From JAEUMD01 sp036768475 (GTDB lineage Bacteria > Pseudomonadota > Alphaproteobacteria > Rhizobiales > Hyphomicrobiaceae): DNA of 64,000 nt. The position numbers and the translations under genes are program-made. The notes below the pieces were generated by a model. That model ran no database searches, was not told the origin of the DNA, and saw only the letters and a list, made by a program, of their open reading frames with translations. Every line of letters starts with the position of its first letter. Within the stretch, counting starts at the first letter, position 1. Of the stretch, positions 17,811 through 26,455 are shown in pieces. Location of the stretch: positions 68,004 through 132,003 of the forward strand of contig DAIPMW010000011.1 of the NCBI GenBank assembly GCA_036768475.1, read 5' to 3'.

Positions 17811-18308
17811 TCAGATCCCGTTGCCCATGATACCGCACAATGCCTCGGCGCTCGACTTGTTGTGCTCGGATGGCACGTCCTCGACGTTGAGCACTTCAAC
17901 CACGCCATCATCGACGAGCATGGCGTAACGCTTCGAGCGTATGCCCATGCCACGTGCGGAAAGATCGACATCGAGTCCGATCGCTGTGGCGAAAGCAGCC
18001 GTTCCATCGGCCAGCATCAGGATTTTGTCCATCGCACCGGTATCCTTGGCCCAGTAGTCGAGGACGAAGATGTCGTTCACGGCCGTGCAGGCGATGGTGT
18101 CCACCCCCTTGCTCGCCAACTCATTGAGATGCGTGAGGAAGCCCGGCAGATGCTTATGGTGGCACGTCGGCGTATAGGCGCCCGGAACGGCAAACAGCGC
18201 CACCTTCTTACCTGCGAAGACATCGGATGTCTTGACGGGCTTGGGGCCATCAGGGCCCATTACGGTGAACGTTGCATCTGGCAGCCGCTCACCAATCTTG
18301 ATCGTCAT
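17811..18308 (-). CDS. Peroxiredoxin, Prx5 type
   Basis: 165-residue thiol peroxidase reducing hydroperoxides in the cytoplasm. The peroxidatic Cys is residue 49 in VPGAYTPTCHHKHLPGF, the typical PxxxTxxC of the AhpE/Prx5 group. Further Cys occur at TIACTAVND and ALCGIMGNG; whether one resolves is unclear. Length and ending (GIMGNGI) fit redoxin-family proteins widespread in alphaproteobacteria. The next gene on the same strand encodes a DsbD-N domain protein, suggesting a redox theme, though about 190 bp separate them. Confidence 0.95.
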   Translation of the reverse strand: MTIKIGERLPDATFTVMGPDGPKPVKTSDVFAGKKVALFAVPGAYTPTCHHKHLPGFLTHLNELASKGVDTIACTAVNDIFVLDYWAKDTGAMDKILMLADGTAAFATAIGLDVDLSARGMGIRSKRYAMLVDDGVVEVLNVEDVPSEHNKSSAEALCGIMGNGI

Positions 18309-18495
18309 GCGTTGATCCTCTCCAGTTCATCGGGTTATGCGCATCTGCCTTGCCGGCAATGCGTTCGTTGGGGGGCCTTGGTGGCGCACTCAGGTTATGT
18401 GCAAACCGGGTAAACCGCCAGTGGCAGCAACGTCCACGGAGTGTTGTCGCGTGTACCCGATCCCTGTCGGATGACCGGCCTGCCGGCGCACACCG

Positions 18496-19488
18496 TCACT
18501 GCAGAATGAAAGACGCCTCGGCCTGGCCTGCTTCCGAAACCATCGTGACGCGCAATGACTGGCCTTTCAGGGCGGCAACATCAGCGCCTTTCGACAACTC
18601 TATGACGTAGATTTGCGCACCCTCGGCACCCTCGCCCTTGTGGACCGTCATCGGCACGTACTCCCCCACAGGCCCCTCGACGAAGACATCCGCGTCTTTG
18701 GTCCCACCGGGAAACAGGACGTGGAGTGTCACCGTGGGCTCGGCGGCGGCGAGATCTGTTTCCACCTTGGCCAGCCGTGGCACCATATTTTCAGCTTCTG
18801 TCCGTATTGCAGCTGCCGGCGTGGGTACACGCGCCAGTGCAGACTTGATCTCATTTGAGAGCGGTGCGCCCCCCGGCGGAATCGCGATCTCGTAAGTGCC
18901 TTCACTCGGTACGCAGATGTCGTGGCACACACCGAATGCCAGCATCAGTCGCAGCTTGACCGGACGTGTGGAATCCTTCGCCTCGATCAAGACAGGGAAC
19001 ACCACATGATCCTTATATCCGATCGTGCTTCCCGCCCGGTCGGTAAGACGTCGGGGGGCGGGGTAATAGACGACGGCGGAGGCTACGTTCTCAGATTCGC
19101 TCCAGTCAAACTCGGGCGGCACGCCGCCTGCGTCACCCGGAATGCGCCAGTACGTTTTCCAGCCTGGCGTAAGCTCCATTTCCAGACCGGCCGCTAGAGA
19201 TGTCGTCGCCTGACCGGAACCCGGCTTGCCGACCGGAACGTGGCCGGCCACCAGACGCGTTCGCACGTTATGGCCCTGCACCCATTCGGTCGCCAGAGAC
19301 TGCGCCGCGAGACTGGCACTTCCCAGAATACTGACACTCAGAATACCGGCCAGAATGGCCACGCCCCACAGGCTGGTGCCAAAAGCGCAGCCGGCCGCGC
19401 GTCGCCACATACAGGGGCCACCACATGTATCCGGAAGGCCGCAATAAGCCAGACCTGCATGACCTGTTTTCGTCGTGTAACCGATCAT
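18496..19488 (-). CDS. DsbD N-terminal-domain protein (thiol-disulfide interchange)
   Basis: 330-residue exported protein with an N-terminal hydrophobic segment (GTSLWGVAILAGILSVSIL) and the DsbD-alpha-like beta domain after it. It has GWKTYWRIPGDAGGVPPEFD, typical of the family, and a CHDIC motif (LAFGVCHDICVPSEG) that would be the redox-active pair. It lacks the membrane beta and gamma domains of full DsbD, so a separate partner is expected. In related genomes this gene sits between a peroxiredoxin and yqgE, as here. The first about 25 residues are Cys-rich and may not be translated; an internal start such as MWRRAAGC is possible. Confidence 0.85.
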   Translation of the reverse strand: MIGYTTKTGHAGLAYCGLPDTCGGPCMWRRAAGCAFGTSLWGVAILAGILSVSILGSASLAAQSLATEWVQGHNVRTRLVAGHVPVGKPGSGQATTSLAAGLEMELTPGWKTYWRIPGDAGGVPPEFDWSESENVASAVVYYPAPRRLTDRAGSTIGYKDHVVFPVLIEAKDSTRPVKLRLMLAFGVCHDICVPSEGTYEIAIPPGGAPLSNEIKSALARVPTPAAAIRTEAENMVPRLAKVETDLAAAEPTVTLHVLFPGGTKDADVFVEGPVGEYVPMTVHKGEGAEGAQIYVIELSKGADVAALKGQSLRVTMVSEAGQAEASFILQ

Positions 19489-19863
19489 TCTGCTCCTTTA
19501 CGTCCGCTATGTCCGATCCTGACGATTGGATACAATCGGCGCGAACTGAAAAACCATTCGTGACCCGGGTGCGTTTACGGGGCAACGAGCGTGCCATGCA
19601 CGAAGGTCACCAAGTTTGGCGGGAATCCGAGACTACGCCAAGTCAATCCGTGATCAATCCGCCGTCATTGACGGACACGAGCAATATCAACTGGATAATC
19701 TACGCCATATATATGTTTGTGCGATCGAACCACGATTTGCGGGCATCTTCGCGATCTCGTTGTCTACCGTCCCGCTTAATACCTCAGTCGCAATGAAGTC
19801 TGGTAAAATGACTCTAACGGAGACGGCTTCACAGGGGGGCCGCCAAGGGGCTAGTGTTAGGCC
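19489..19863. other. Divergent spacer between DsbD-N gene and yqgE
   Basis: 375 bp, relatively AT-rich in its right half (ATATATGTTTGTG near 19710). It must hold both promoters, but I cannot assign them. Short open frames here have no support. Confidence 0.5.
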
Positions 19864-20490
19864 ATGACGTCCTTACCGTTCGACTCTGACGATCCAGACG
19901 GCACATTTTTCGATGGGCAACTGCTCGTTGCCATGCCGCGCATGCTCGACCGACGCTTCCGGCGCTCGGTCATTTACCTTTGCGCGCACTCCGACGAAGG
20001 CGCAATGGGCCTCGTCATCAACCAGCGGGTCGACAATCTCGACTTCGGCGACCTGATTGACCGGATCGGGCTTGACGAGGAAACCGATGGCGCAGCCCAG
20101 TTGGCGGAGCTTCCAGACAAGCTGGCATGTATGCCGATCCATAAAGGCGGCCCAGTGGAAACCGGACGCGGGTTCGTACTGCATAGCTCGGATTATTTCA
20201 TCGCCGATTCGACGCTCCCCATACGTGACGGCGTCTGCCTGACGGCGACGCTGGACATACTCAAAGCCATCGCTGCCGGTGAGGGTCCGCAACGCACGCT
20301 GCTGGCGCTCGGCTATGCCGGGTGGTCGCCAGGGCAATTGGAAAGCGAGATCCAGGCAAACGGCTGGCTGATCTGCCCGGCGGATGTCGATATCATCTTC
20401 GACGACGACAACGAGGCCAAATACGATCGCGCGCTGGCGAAGATCGGCATCGATCCCTCGCATCTCGTCGCCGACGCCGGACACGCCTGA
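19864..20490 (+). CDS. YqgE/AlgH family protein
   Basis: 208-residue DUF179 protein of unknown biochemical function, conserved across proteobacteria and linked to AlgH in Pseudomonas. Marks: LDGQLLVAMPRMLDRRFRRS-like N-terminus (here FDGQLLVAMPRM), YLCAHSDEGAMGLVINQRV, HKGGPVETGRGFVLHS and LALGYAGWSPGQLESEI. Start ATG 19864 gives the usual length. It is followed by a convergent GGDEF/EAL gene. Confidence 0.94.
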   Translation: MTSLPFDSDDPDGTFFDGQLLVAMPRMLDRRFRRSVIYLCAHSDEGAMGLVINQRVDNLDFGDLIDRIGLDEETDGAAQLAELPDKLACMPIHKGGPVETGRGFVLHSSDYFIADSTLPIRDGVCLTATLDILKAIAAGEGPQRTLLALGYAGWSPGQLESEIQANGWLICPADVDIIFDDDNEAKYDRALAKIGIDPSHLVADAGHA

Positions 20491-20594
20491 CGCACTACGC
20501 AACCTGACGCGCTACGCGAACTGTGCGCCTGTTGTTTCAGAATCCAACGCTGGCCGAAGCGAAGAGCATTACGTGATCGAGTCCGCGCGGTCGA

Positions 20595-23500
20595 TCATTC
20601 TTTCTTGGACGGCTTATCCGGCGAAGGCGGCGCCTGCGCACCGGCGAGACGTGCCAACGAAGCCGCAATGCCCGGCGGCAGGGTCGAGAAATCAGGCTCT
20701 TTCGGCCCTGGATTAACCGCTTGAGGCTTCGCTTCCGATGGCAAGGCGCCCCGCCGCCCGTCTTTGGCTTCGCCAGAACGGGCGGTCACCTGCGATGGCT
20801 GCCGATCGGTCTTCGGCCCTGTGCCATTTGTATTTCCGTTTCCATTTCCATTTCGCGCTGCGCCACTCACGGGAACCGGCGGCGTCGATGACGGTGTGCC
20901 CTTCTGCGATGCACTTGGAAGGTTCGGGGGCGGGGCGGCAGCGGCCGGCGGAGGTTGCTGCTGTGCGCGCGGCACGCCGTCCTGGCTCGCTGCCGGCCTC
21001 GGCGGTGCAGCAGCGGTCGGCACAGTTCGCGTCCGTGGCAGGGATGGCGGCGCAGGTTCGCCAGCGCGGTGCGATGATGGTGGTAGTGCGGGTTCTGTTG
21101 CTGGCGGAGCTCCAGGTAGCGCGGACGGCGGAGGCGGAAGCGGAGCGCCTTTTGCGGGCTGTATCGCCGGCGGCGGAGGCAGCATCGCGCCAGGTCGCGG
21201 AAGAGGCGGCGATGCAGCGCCGTTTACAGCACCATTCGCTTGGCCGTTGGAACCCGCGTGACGTGGGTCGACAGCCGGCGGCAGTGCCTGAGGCGGCTGG
21301 GCGGCACCACGCGCCTGGCGCGGCCGTACCGTACTTTGCGGCAACGCCTGAGCTCGGGCGCGGGCCGACTCTGCGCGCGTGGCGGCAGGCGGCGTTGTCG
21401 GCTTATCGACTGCGGCTTGCTCAGCGGTGGCTTTTTCAGCCGCGGCAGCCTTGTCGGCAGCAACTTTTGCCTCCACGCGTTTCTGCTTCTTGCGGCTCTG
21501 ACGCTGCTTGGTTTTGAAGAAGCCGTGCGTCTGCAGCTTGCGCTCGGACTTGCGGATGATGCGAAGCAGATCGATCACGTCGCGCTCCGACATCGGCTCA
21601 CCGTAAAAGTAACCCTGGCCGTACTCGCACCCTATCGAGCGCAGGAAGACGACATCCTCAGCGCTCTCCACACCCTCGGCGACAACCTTCTTGCCCAACT
21701 CGTGAGCCAACGCGACCATTGCGCGAACGATCGTTGCAGCCGCATCCTCGCCGCCGCCTGCCGATTTGATCAACTCCCGGTCAAGCTTGATCGTGTTGCA
21801 CGGCAGGCGCTGCAGGTAGGCAAGCGAGGAATAACCTGTGCCAAAGTCATCAAGCGCAAGCTCAGCACCTGCATTCTGGATCTGCGAGAGAATTTCGATC
21901 GCGTGCTCGGGGTTCTCCATGGCCAGCGACTCGGTGATTTCCAGCTTGAGCGTACCCTTCGCCAGAAGCGAGCGGCCGATCAGGGCGCGCACTTCCTGCA
22001 CAAGCTCGGTGCGCAAGACCTGGCGGCTCGATACATTGACCGAAACGAACAGCTGATCCTCCGGGCGCGGCAGCTCCTTCTGCCAGATGACGGCGTCCGC
22101 CGCAGCGGTGGCAAGAACACGTGAACCAAGCCGGGTGATGAGATCGCTCTCCTCGGCAATCGGAATGAAGGCGTTGGGAGAGATCAGTCCGAGCTTGGGA
22201 TGCTCCATGCGCGCCAGCGCCTCGAAGCCTGCCAGCTCCTCGGTGGGAAGGTAGACGATCGGCTGGTAAACAACCTTGATCTGGTCCTTCTCGATCGCCT
22301 TACGGAGCGCTGCCTCCATCATGTCGCGATCGTTGGGCTCGCCGCGCATCTCCGGCCGGAAAATCTCTATGCGGTCGGCACCAGAGCGCTTTGCGCGATA
22401 CATGGCGATCTCGGCCTCTTTCAGCAGATCGCCGCCGGACGTCTCCTCGCCATCATAGATCGCGATGCCGAGCGAGCCCGTGAGCACGACCTCCTGGCTG
22501 GCGATATGCATGGGCGCACGCAGGCTGCGGCGCACCCGCTCGGCAAGTCCAGCCAGCTCGCGCGGGTTCTGCTGGTCGATGAAAAGGATTGCGAACTGGT
22601 CACCACCGATGCGGGCCAGCGTGTCGTGCGGGCCCAGATGGCGCTGAAGACGGCGCGCGACATTGAGCAAGAGGCTGTCGCCGACGACGAAGCCCAACGA
22701 GGCATTGATGGATTTGAACTTGTCGATGTCGATGAAAAAGACCGTGGGACGGACCTTCTCGTCGGAGGCCGCGCGCATCACCGCGTTCGACAGACGATCG
22801 ATCAGAAGTTCGCGATTGGGCAAGCCGGTCAGGCTGCAGTGCACGGCATTCTGCAGCAGGCGTTCGTGTGCCATCTTGGCCTCGGTGACGTCGCGCATCA
22901 GGCCGACGCAACGTACAGAGCGGCGATCTCCGGTCTCCACCGCCGCCGCCTCCAGTTCAAACCAGCGATAGGAGTTGTCGGCATGGCGCATGCGGAAATC
23001 AGAGCGGATCTTGCCACCGGCACGTTCCTGCACCGACCACAGCGACAGGCGGAAGCGTTCCCGGTCGGCCGGGTGGACGTATTGCAGGAATTCGTCGACC
23101 TTGACGTTGAGTTCGCCCGGCGTCAGGCCCAGCGCCTGCTCGATGATGTTTCCCGTCTTGATCTCGTCGCGGCGGCTCGACCATTCCCACACCGCCGAGC
23201 GGGCACCGTCAACGGCAATGGCGCGCAACTGGCTGTCAGTCGGCGCGAGGCCCGCCAGAGGTTCCAGCGAGCGGAAGGCGAACTGCGTGACGACGAAGCC
23301 GATAAGCAAAAGTATGAGAACCAGGCCGCCGATCAGCGCAGAGACGAAGATATCGCCGCTCAGGCGCCCGGTCAGAACGACACCGCACAGGAAGATCCAA
23401 ACGAGGAACAGGATCCAAGGCGGCAGCAGATGCATGGCGCGATCCTGGCCGCGCACCGCGAGATAGAGTGTCGCCAACCCACCGACGCCGCCGATCAATA

Positions 23501-24491
23501 TGAAGGAGAAGCGCGCAAACGTCGCCGCAAGGCGCGGGTCGATCGCGGCCACCGCGATAAGTGCAAGCTGCGCCAGGATCCAGACCAGCGACAGCATGCG
23601 AATAAGACCATGCGTGAGGCCGAGCCGTAAAAAGGCGTGCAGAAACATGACGAGACTTGCGGCCACCGCGCTTTCGGCGGCTGCGCGATAGACTGCGTTG
23701 TCCTCCGGCTTCATATTGAAGATCTGGTGGAAGAAGCCGAAGTCAACGCACAGGTAGGCGAGCACGCACCACGCGAATAGTGCAGCGGCCGGAAAGATCA
23801 GCTTGTGATTGGCAGCGAAGATGACGGTCAGAAACAGCGCCGTGAGCACCGACAGGCCAAGCATGATTCCGTTGAAGAGTTGGCGGTCGCGGAACCGCAT
23901 CTCATAGTCGAGCGGCTTCCATAAATGGATGCGGGCGAAGCGCTCGGAAGACAGCTCGGCCACATAGGTGATGGTCTGCCCCGGCTCGAGCGTCAGCGCG
24001 AAGACATCGGCCCGGTCAGACTTGATGCGCTGAGGCACGAAACCGATCGACGGGGTGACCGCTTCGATGCGACGGGCGTCGAGGTCGGGCCAGATGATGC
24101 CCGAGCCCGCGAGCGTATAGCGGTCCGCCGTCAGCCAGCGCTCGATCGACTTGTCGGTCGGGTTGGTCAGGGCGAAGACGATCCAGTTCGGATTGGTGCC
24201 CGGCGTCGCCGCCTTGACTGAGATGCGACCGCTGACGCCATCGCCTCCTGCAACGGTATCCACCATGAGACTGTCGCCGCGGCCTTCATAGGCATCACCC
24301 AGCGTGGTGATCTCGATGTGGTCGCTGTCCGGTGTGACGACGATCGGTTTCAGCGCTGCGGCCGGGCTGGCCGCCGCGAGGCAAACGAAGAGTGCGAGCA
24401 ACGCCACGAGGCCGGCGTGCGCCGCATGCAAGAGCGGCGCGGTCATGACTCGCCAATGCGCGAGCGCGCGGCGCCCCCCGTTTGACCTCAT
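20595..24491 (-). CDS. Membrane PAS-GGDEF-EAL cyclic-di-GMP protein with Pro-rich tail
   Basis: 1298-residue signalling protein. In order: signal peptide (1-47), periplasmic sensor (48-205), about seven membrane helices (206-407, 7TMR-DISM-like), PAS (425-545), GGDEF (550-715), EAL (720-980) and a Pro/Ala/Gly-rich, probably disordered tail (985-1298). The cyclase motif is GGDQF (629-633) rather than GGDEF and the inhibitory-site RxxD reads GPHD, so cyclase activity is doubtful. The EAL domain looks intact: EALAR (757-761), LEITES, DDFGTGYSSL (881-890), KLDRELI and AEGVES. It probably degrades c-di-GMP in response to an external cue. The start overlaps the GNAT stop (ATGA). Confidence 0.93.
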   Translation of the reverse strand: MRSNGGRRALAHWRVMTAPLLHAAHAGLVALLALFVCLAAASPAAALKPIVVTPDSDHIEITTLGDAYEGRGDSLMVDTVAGGDGVSGRISVKAATPGTNPNWIVFALTNPTDKSIERWLTADRYTLAGSGIIWPDLDARRIEAVTPSIGFVPQRIKSDRADVFALTLEPGQTITYVAELSSERFARIHLWKPLDYEMRFRDRQLFNGIMLGLSVLTALFLTVIFAANHKLIFPAAALFAWCVLAYLCVDFGFFHQIFNMKPEDNAVYRAAAESAVAASLVMFLHAFLRLGLTHGLIRMLSLVWILAQLALIAVAAIDPRLAATFARFSFILIGGVGGLATLYLAVRGQDRAMHLLPPWILFLVWIFLCGVVLTGRLSGDIFVSALIGGLVLILLLIGFVVTQFAFRSLEPLAGLAPTDSQLRAIAVDGARSAVWEWSSRRDEIKTGNIIEQALGLTPGELNVKVDEFLQYVHPADRERFRLSLWSVQERAGGKIRSDFRMRHADNSYRWFELEAAAVETGDRRSVRCVGLMRDVTEAKMAHERLLQNAVHCSLTGLPNRELLIDRLSNAVMRAASDEKVRPTVFFIDIDKFKSINASLGFVVGDSLLLNVARRLQRHLGPHDTLARIGGDQFAILFIDQQNPRELAGLAERVRRSLRAPMHIASQEVVLTGSLGIAIYDGEETSGGDLLKEAEIAMYRAKRSGADRIEIFRPEMRGEPNDRDMMEAALRKAIEKDQIKVVYQPIVYLPTEELAGFEALARMEHPKLGLISPNAFIPIAEESDLITRLGSRVLATAAADAVIWQKELPRPEDQLFVSVNVSSRQVLRTELVQEVRALIGRSLLAKGTLKLEITESLAMENPEHAIEILSQIQNAGAELALDDFGTGYSSLAYLQRLPCNTIKLDRELIKSAGGGEDAAATIVRAMVALAHELGKKVVAEGVESAEDVVFLRSIGCEYGQGYFYGEPMSERDVIDLLRIIRKSERKLQTHGFFKTKQRQSRKKQKRVEAKVAADKAAAAEKATAEQAAVDKPTTPPAATRAESARARAQALPQSTVRPRQARGAAQPPQALPPAVDPRHAGSNGQANGAVNGAASPPLPRPGAMLPPPPAIQPAKGAPLPPPPSALPGAPPATEPALPPSSHRAGEPAPPSLPRTRTVPTAAAPPRPAASQDGVPRAQQQPPPAAAAPPPNLPSASQKGTPSSTPPVPVSGAARNGNGNGNTNGTGPKTDRQPSQVTARSGEAKDGRRGALPSEAKPQAVNPGPKEPDFSTLPPGIAASLARLAGAQAPPSPDKPSKKE

Positions 24492-25171
24492 TGCGGCCCT
24501 CCCTCGGAGCGGCCCACATCCTCCGCGACCAGGCCGAACAGCAGGTGATCTTCCCAGCGGCCGGCAATCTTCAGGTATCGGCGTGCAAGCCCCTCGCGGG
24601 AAAAGCCGAGTCGATCGAGAACACGCAGCGATGTGGCGTTGGCGGGCATCACGGCGGCCTCGATGCGATGCAGGCGCAGGACGTCGAAAGCGAACGGGAT
24701 CAACGCCGACAGCGCGTCATGCATGAGGCCACGACGGACATACGGCGCCCCCAGCCAGTAGCCGAGCGTGGCCGCCTGCGTCACACCGCGGCGGACGTTG
24801 GTCAACGTGACGCCGCCGACCAGCGCGGGTGGGATCTGCACCGGCCGCGGGTGCGCAAGCGGCCGGCCGTCGATATCGAAAATACCGTGCGCTGAAGCGG
24901 GCGCCGGCTGGGGAGCAGCGAAAACGAGATAGGCATAGCCCAGATCCTCGCGCGCCTCTCGCTGATAGTGACGGACACGGCGGCGGAACGCGGATCGCGT
25001 GAGTTCCTCGCGCGACCAGAGCGGCTCCCACGGCGCGAGGTGATCGCGACTCATTGCGCGCAACTCGGCCCAGGCCGGATAGTCCATCATGCAGGGCGCG
25101 CGCATCATTACACCCTTGCCACGGACAATCGGCACGGGTTCCGAAATCTTGCTGGATCGCAGAAGCGCCAT
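24488..25171 (-). CDS. GNAT acetyltransferase, RimJ-like
   Basis: 227-residue GNAT-fold N-acetyltransferase of the RimJ/RimL type, which acetylates protein N-termini. Motifs: TLGYWLGAPYVRRGLMHDAL for the acetyl-CoA site, RIEAAVMPANATSLRVLDRL and GFSREGLARRYLKIAGRWED near the end. The ribosome site (TGAGGT) lies within the M16 stop region, 9 bp upstream, and the stop overlaps the next gene by 4 nt, so it belongs to the thrC-M16-GNAT-GGDEF/EAL run. Confidence 0.92.
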   Translation of the reverse strand: MALLRSSKISEPVPIVRGKGVMMRAPCMMDYPAWAELRAMSRDHLAPWEPLWSREELTRSAFRRRVRHYQREAREDLGYAYLVFAAPQPAPASAHGIFDIDGRPLAHPRPVQIPPALVGGVTLTNVRRGVTQAATLGYWLGAPYVRRGLMHDALSALIPFAFDVLRLHRIEAAVMPANATSLRVLDRLGFSREGLARRYLKIAGRWEDHLLFGLVAEDVGRSEGGPQ

Positions 25172-25180
25172 CGAAGCACC

Positions 25181-26455
25181 TCAGGCTTTCGAGCCGATCA
25201 TGTCGGCAAGACGGTCGGCTTCGGCTTTGGATTTTCGGCCCGATCCGACGACGACGATCGATGGTGCCCCCGCTACGAGGCGGGAGGCAAACGCCATCAC
25301 GTCATCGACGCTGACCCGGTCGACGCCGCCAATCAACTCCTCGGTTGGAATGAGACGATCATGGCCAATCAGGTGCCGCGCCATCTGGTCGGCGCGGGCA
25401 GACGAACTCTCAAGCCCCATAAGCAGGCCGGCCTTCAACTGCGCCTTGGCGCGTGCGACCTCAGCCTCGCTGGCTCCGGCCCGCGCGACGCCGACAAGCT
25501 CGTTCACAATGACATCGCTCAGTTCGGTCATCATGTCGGCCCCCGTTGCCGCATGGATCGAAAACAGGCCAATGTCGGCCAGCGACCAGGCGGACGAATA
25601 GATCGAATAGCAAAGACCGCGACGCTCCCGGACTTCCTGGAACAATCGCGACGACATGCCCCCGCCGAACAAGCCCGAGAACACCTGCGCCGTGAAGAAA
25701 TCCTCCGCGTGATAAGACGGGCCTTCGAAGCCGAGCAACAGATGGCTCTGCTCGAAGCGCCGGTCAAATACGCGCACACCCCCTTGATAGCGCGCCCGCA
25801 CGCGGCTGCGCTCAGTACCCCGAGTTAGCCCGCCGAATAGGGCTTCAACGTGGCGGACAAGAGAATCGTGGTGGACGGAGCCGGCGGCAGAAACAACCAT
25901 GCACTCGGGACCGTAATGGCGGGCAAGGAAGCCTTCGAGAAGCTGGCGATCAAAGCTTTTGACGCTCTGCGTCGTGCCGAGGATCGGGCGGCCGACCGGC
26001 TGGTCGGGAAACGACGCCTCCTGCAAGAGATCGTAGCCAATATCGTCAGGACTATCGCGAGTTGCAGCAATCTCCTGCAAGATCACTTCCCGCTCTCGTT
26101 CCAACTCGTCTCTGGCGAAGAGCGAATTCTGGAGGATGTCCGCAAGGATCTCCAAGGCCACCCCCTCGTCGCCCTTGAGAACGCGGGCGAAATAGGCGGT
26201 GTTTTCCAGACTCGTGGCAGCGTTCAGTTCACCGCCGATCGTTTCGATCTCCTCGGCGATGGCCTGCGCGGTACGTCGAGCAGTACCTTTGAACGCCATG
26301 TGCTCGAGGAAATGCGAGATGCCATGCTCGGGTTCGCTCTCGTGGCGCGCGCCGGTCGCCACCCAGATGCCGAGCGACAGCGTCTCCAGATGCTCCATGC
26401 GGTGCGATACGACGCGCAGACCGTTGGCGAGCGTCGTTATCTCAGTGGTCATCAC
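25181..26455 (-). CDS. M16 zinc peptidase, mitochondrial-processing-peptidase-like
   Basis: 424-residue M16B metallopeptidase. The zinc motif HxxEH is HFLEH (residues 48-52, in GISHFLEHMAFKGT), with the distal Glu region ELEREREVILQEIA about 75 residues on. LGFEGPSYHAEDFF and GGGMSSRLFQEVRERRGLCY are typical of the C-terminal half. Such single-subunit enzymes are related to the beta subunit of the mitochondrial processing peptidase; their bacterial substrates are unclear. Start is GTG 26455 or ATG 26452; either overlaps the thrC stop, implying translational coupling. Confidence 0.95.
   Translation of the reverse strand: MMTTEITTLANGLRVVSHRMEHLETLSLGIWVATGARHESEPEHGISHFLEHMAFKGTARRTAQAIAEEIETIGGELNAATSLENTAYFARVLKGDEGVALEILADILQNSLFARDELEREREVILQEIAATRDSPDDIGYDLLQEASFPDQPVGRPILGTTQSVKSFDRQLLEGFLARHYGPECMVVSAAGSVHHDSLVRHVEALFGGLTRGTERSRVRARYQGGVRVFDRRFEQSHLLLGFEGPSYHAEDFFTAQVFSGLFGGGMSSRLFQEVRERRGLCYSIYSSAWSLADIGLFSIHAATGADMMTELSDVIVNELVGVARAGASEAEVARAKAQLKAGLLMGLESSSARADQMARHLIGHDRLIPTEELIGGVDRVSVDDVMAFASRLVAGAPSIVVVGSGRKSKAEADRLADMIGSKA

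Noticed and set aside
20764..21517. Gly-rich plus-strand frames
   Set aside because: Antisense of the proline-rich tail codons; not independent evidence of a gene.
22200..23630. 476-codon plus-strand open frame
   Set aside because: Antisense to the PAS/GGDEF region; composition shadow of the opposite gene.
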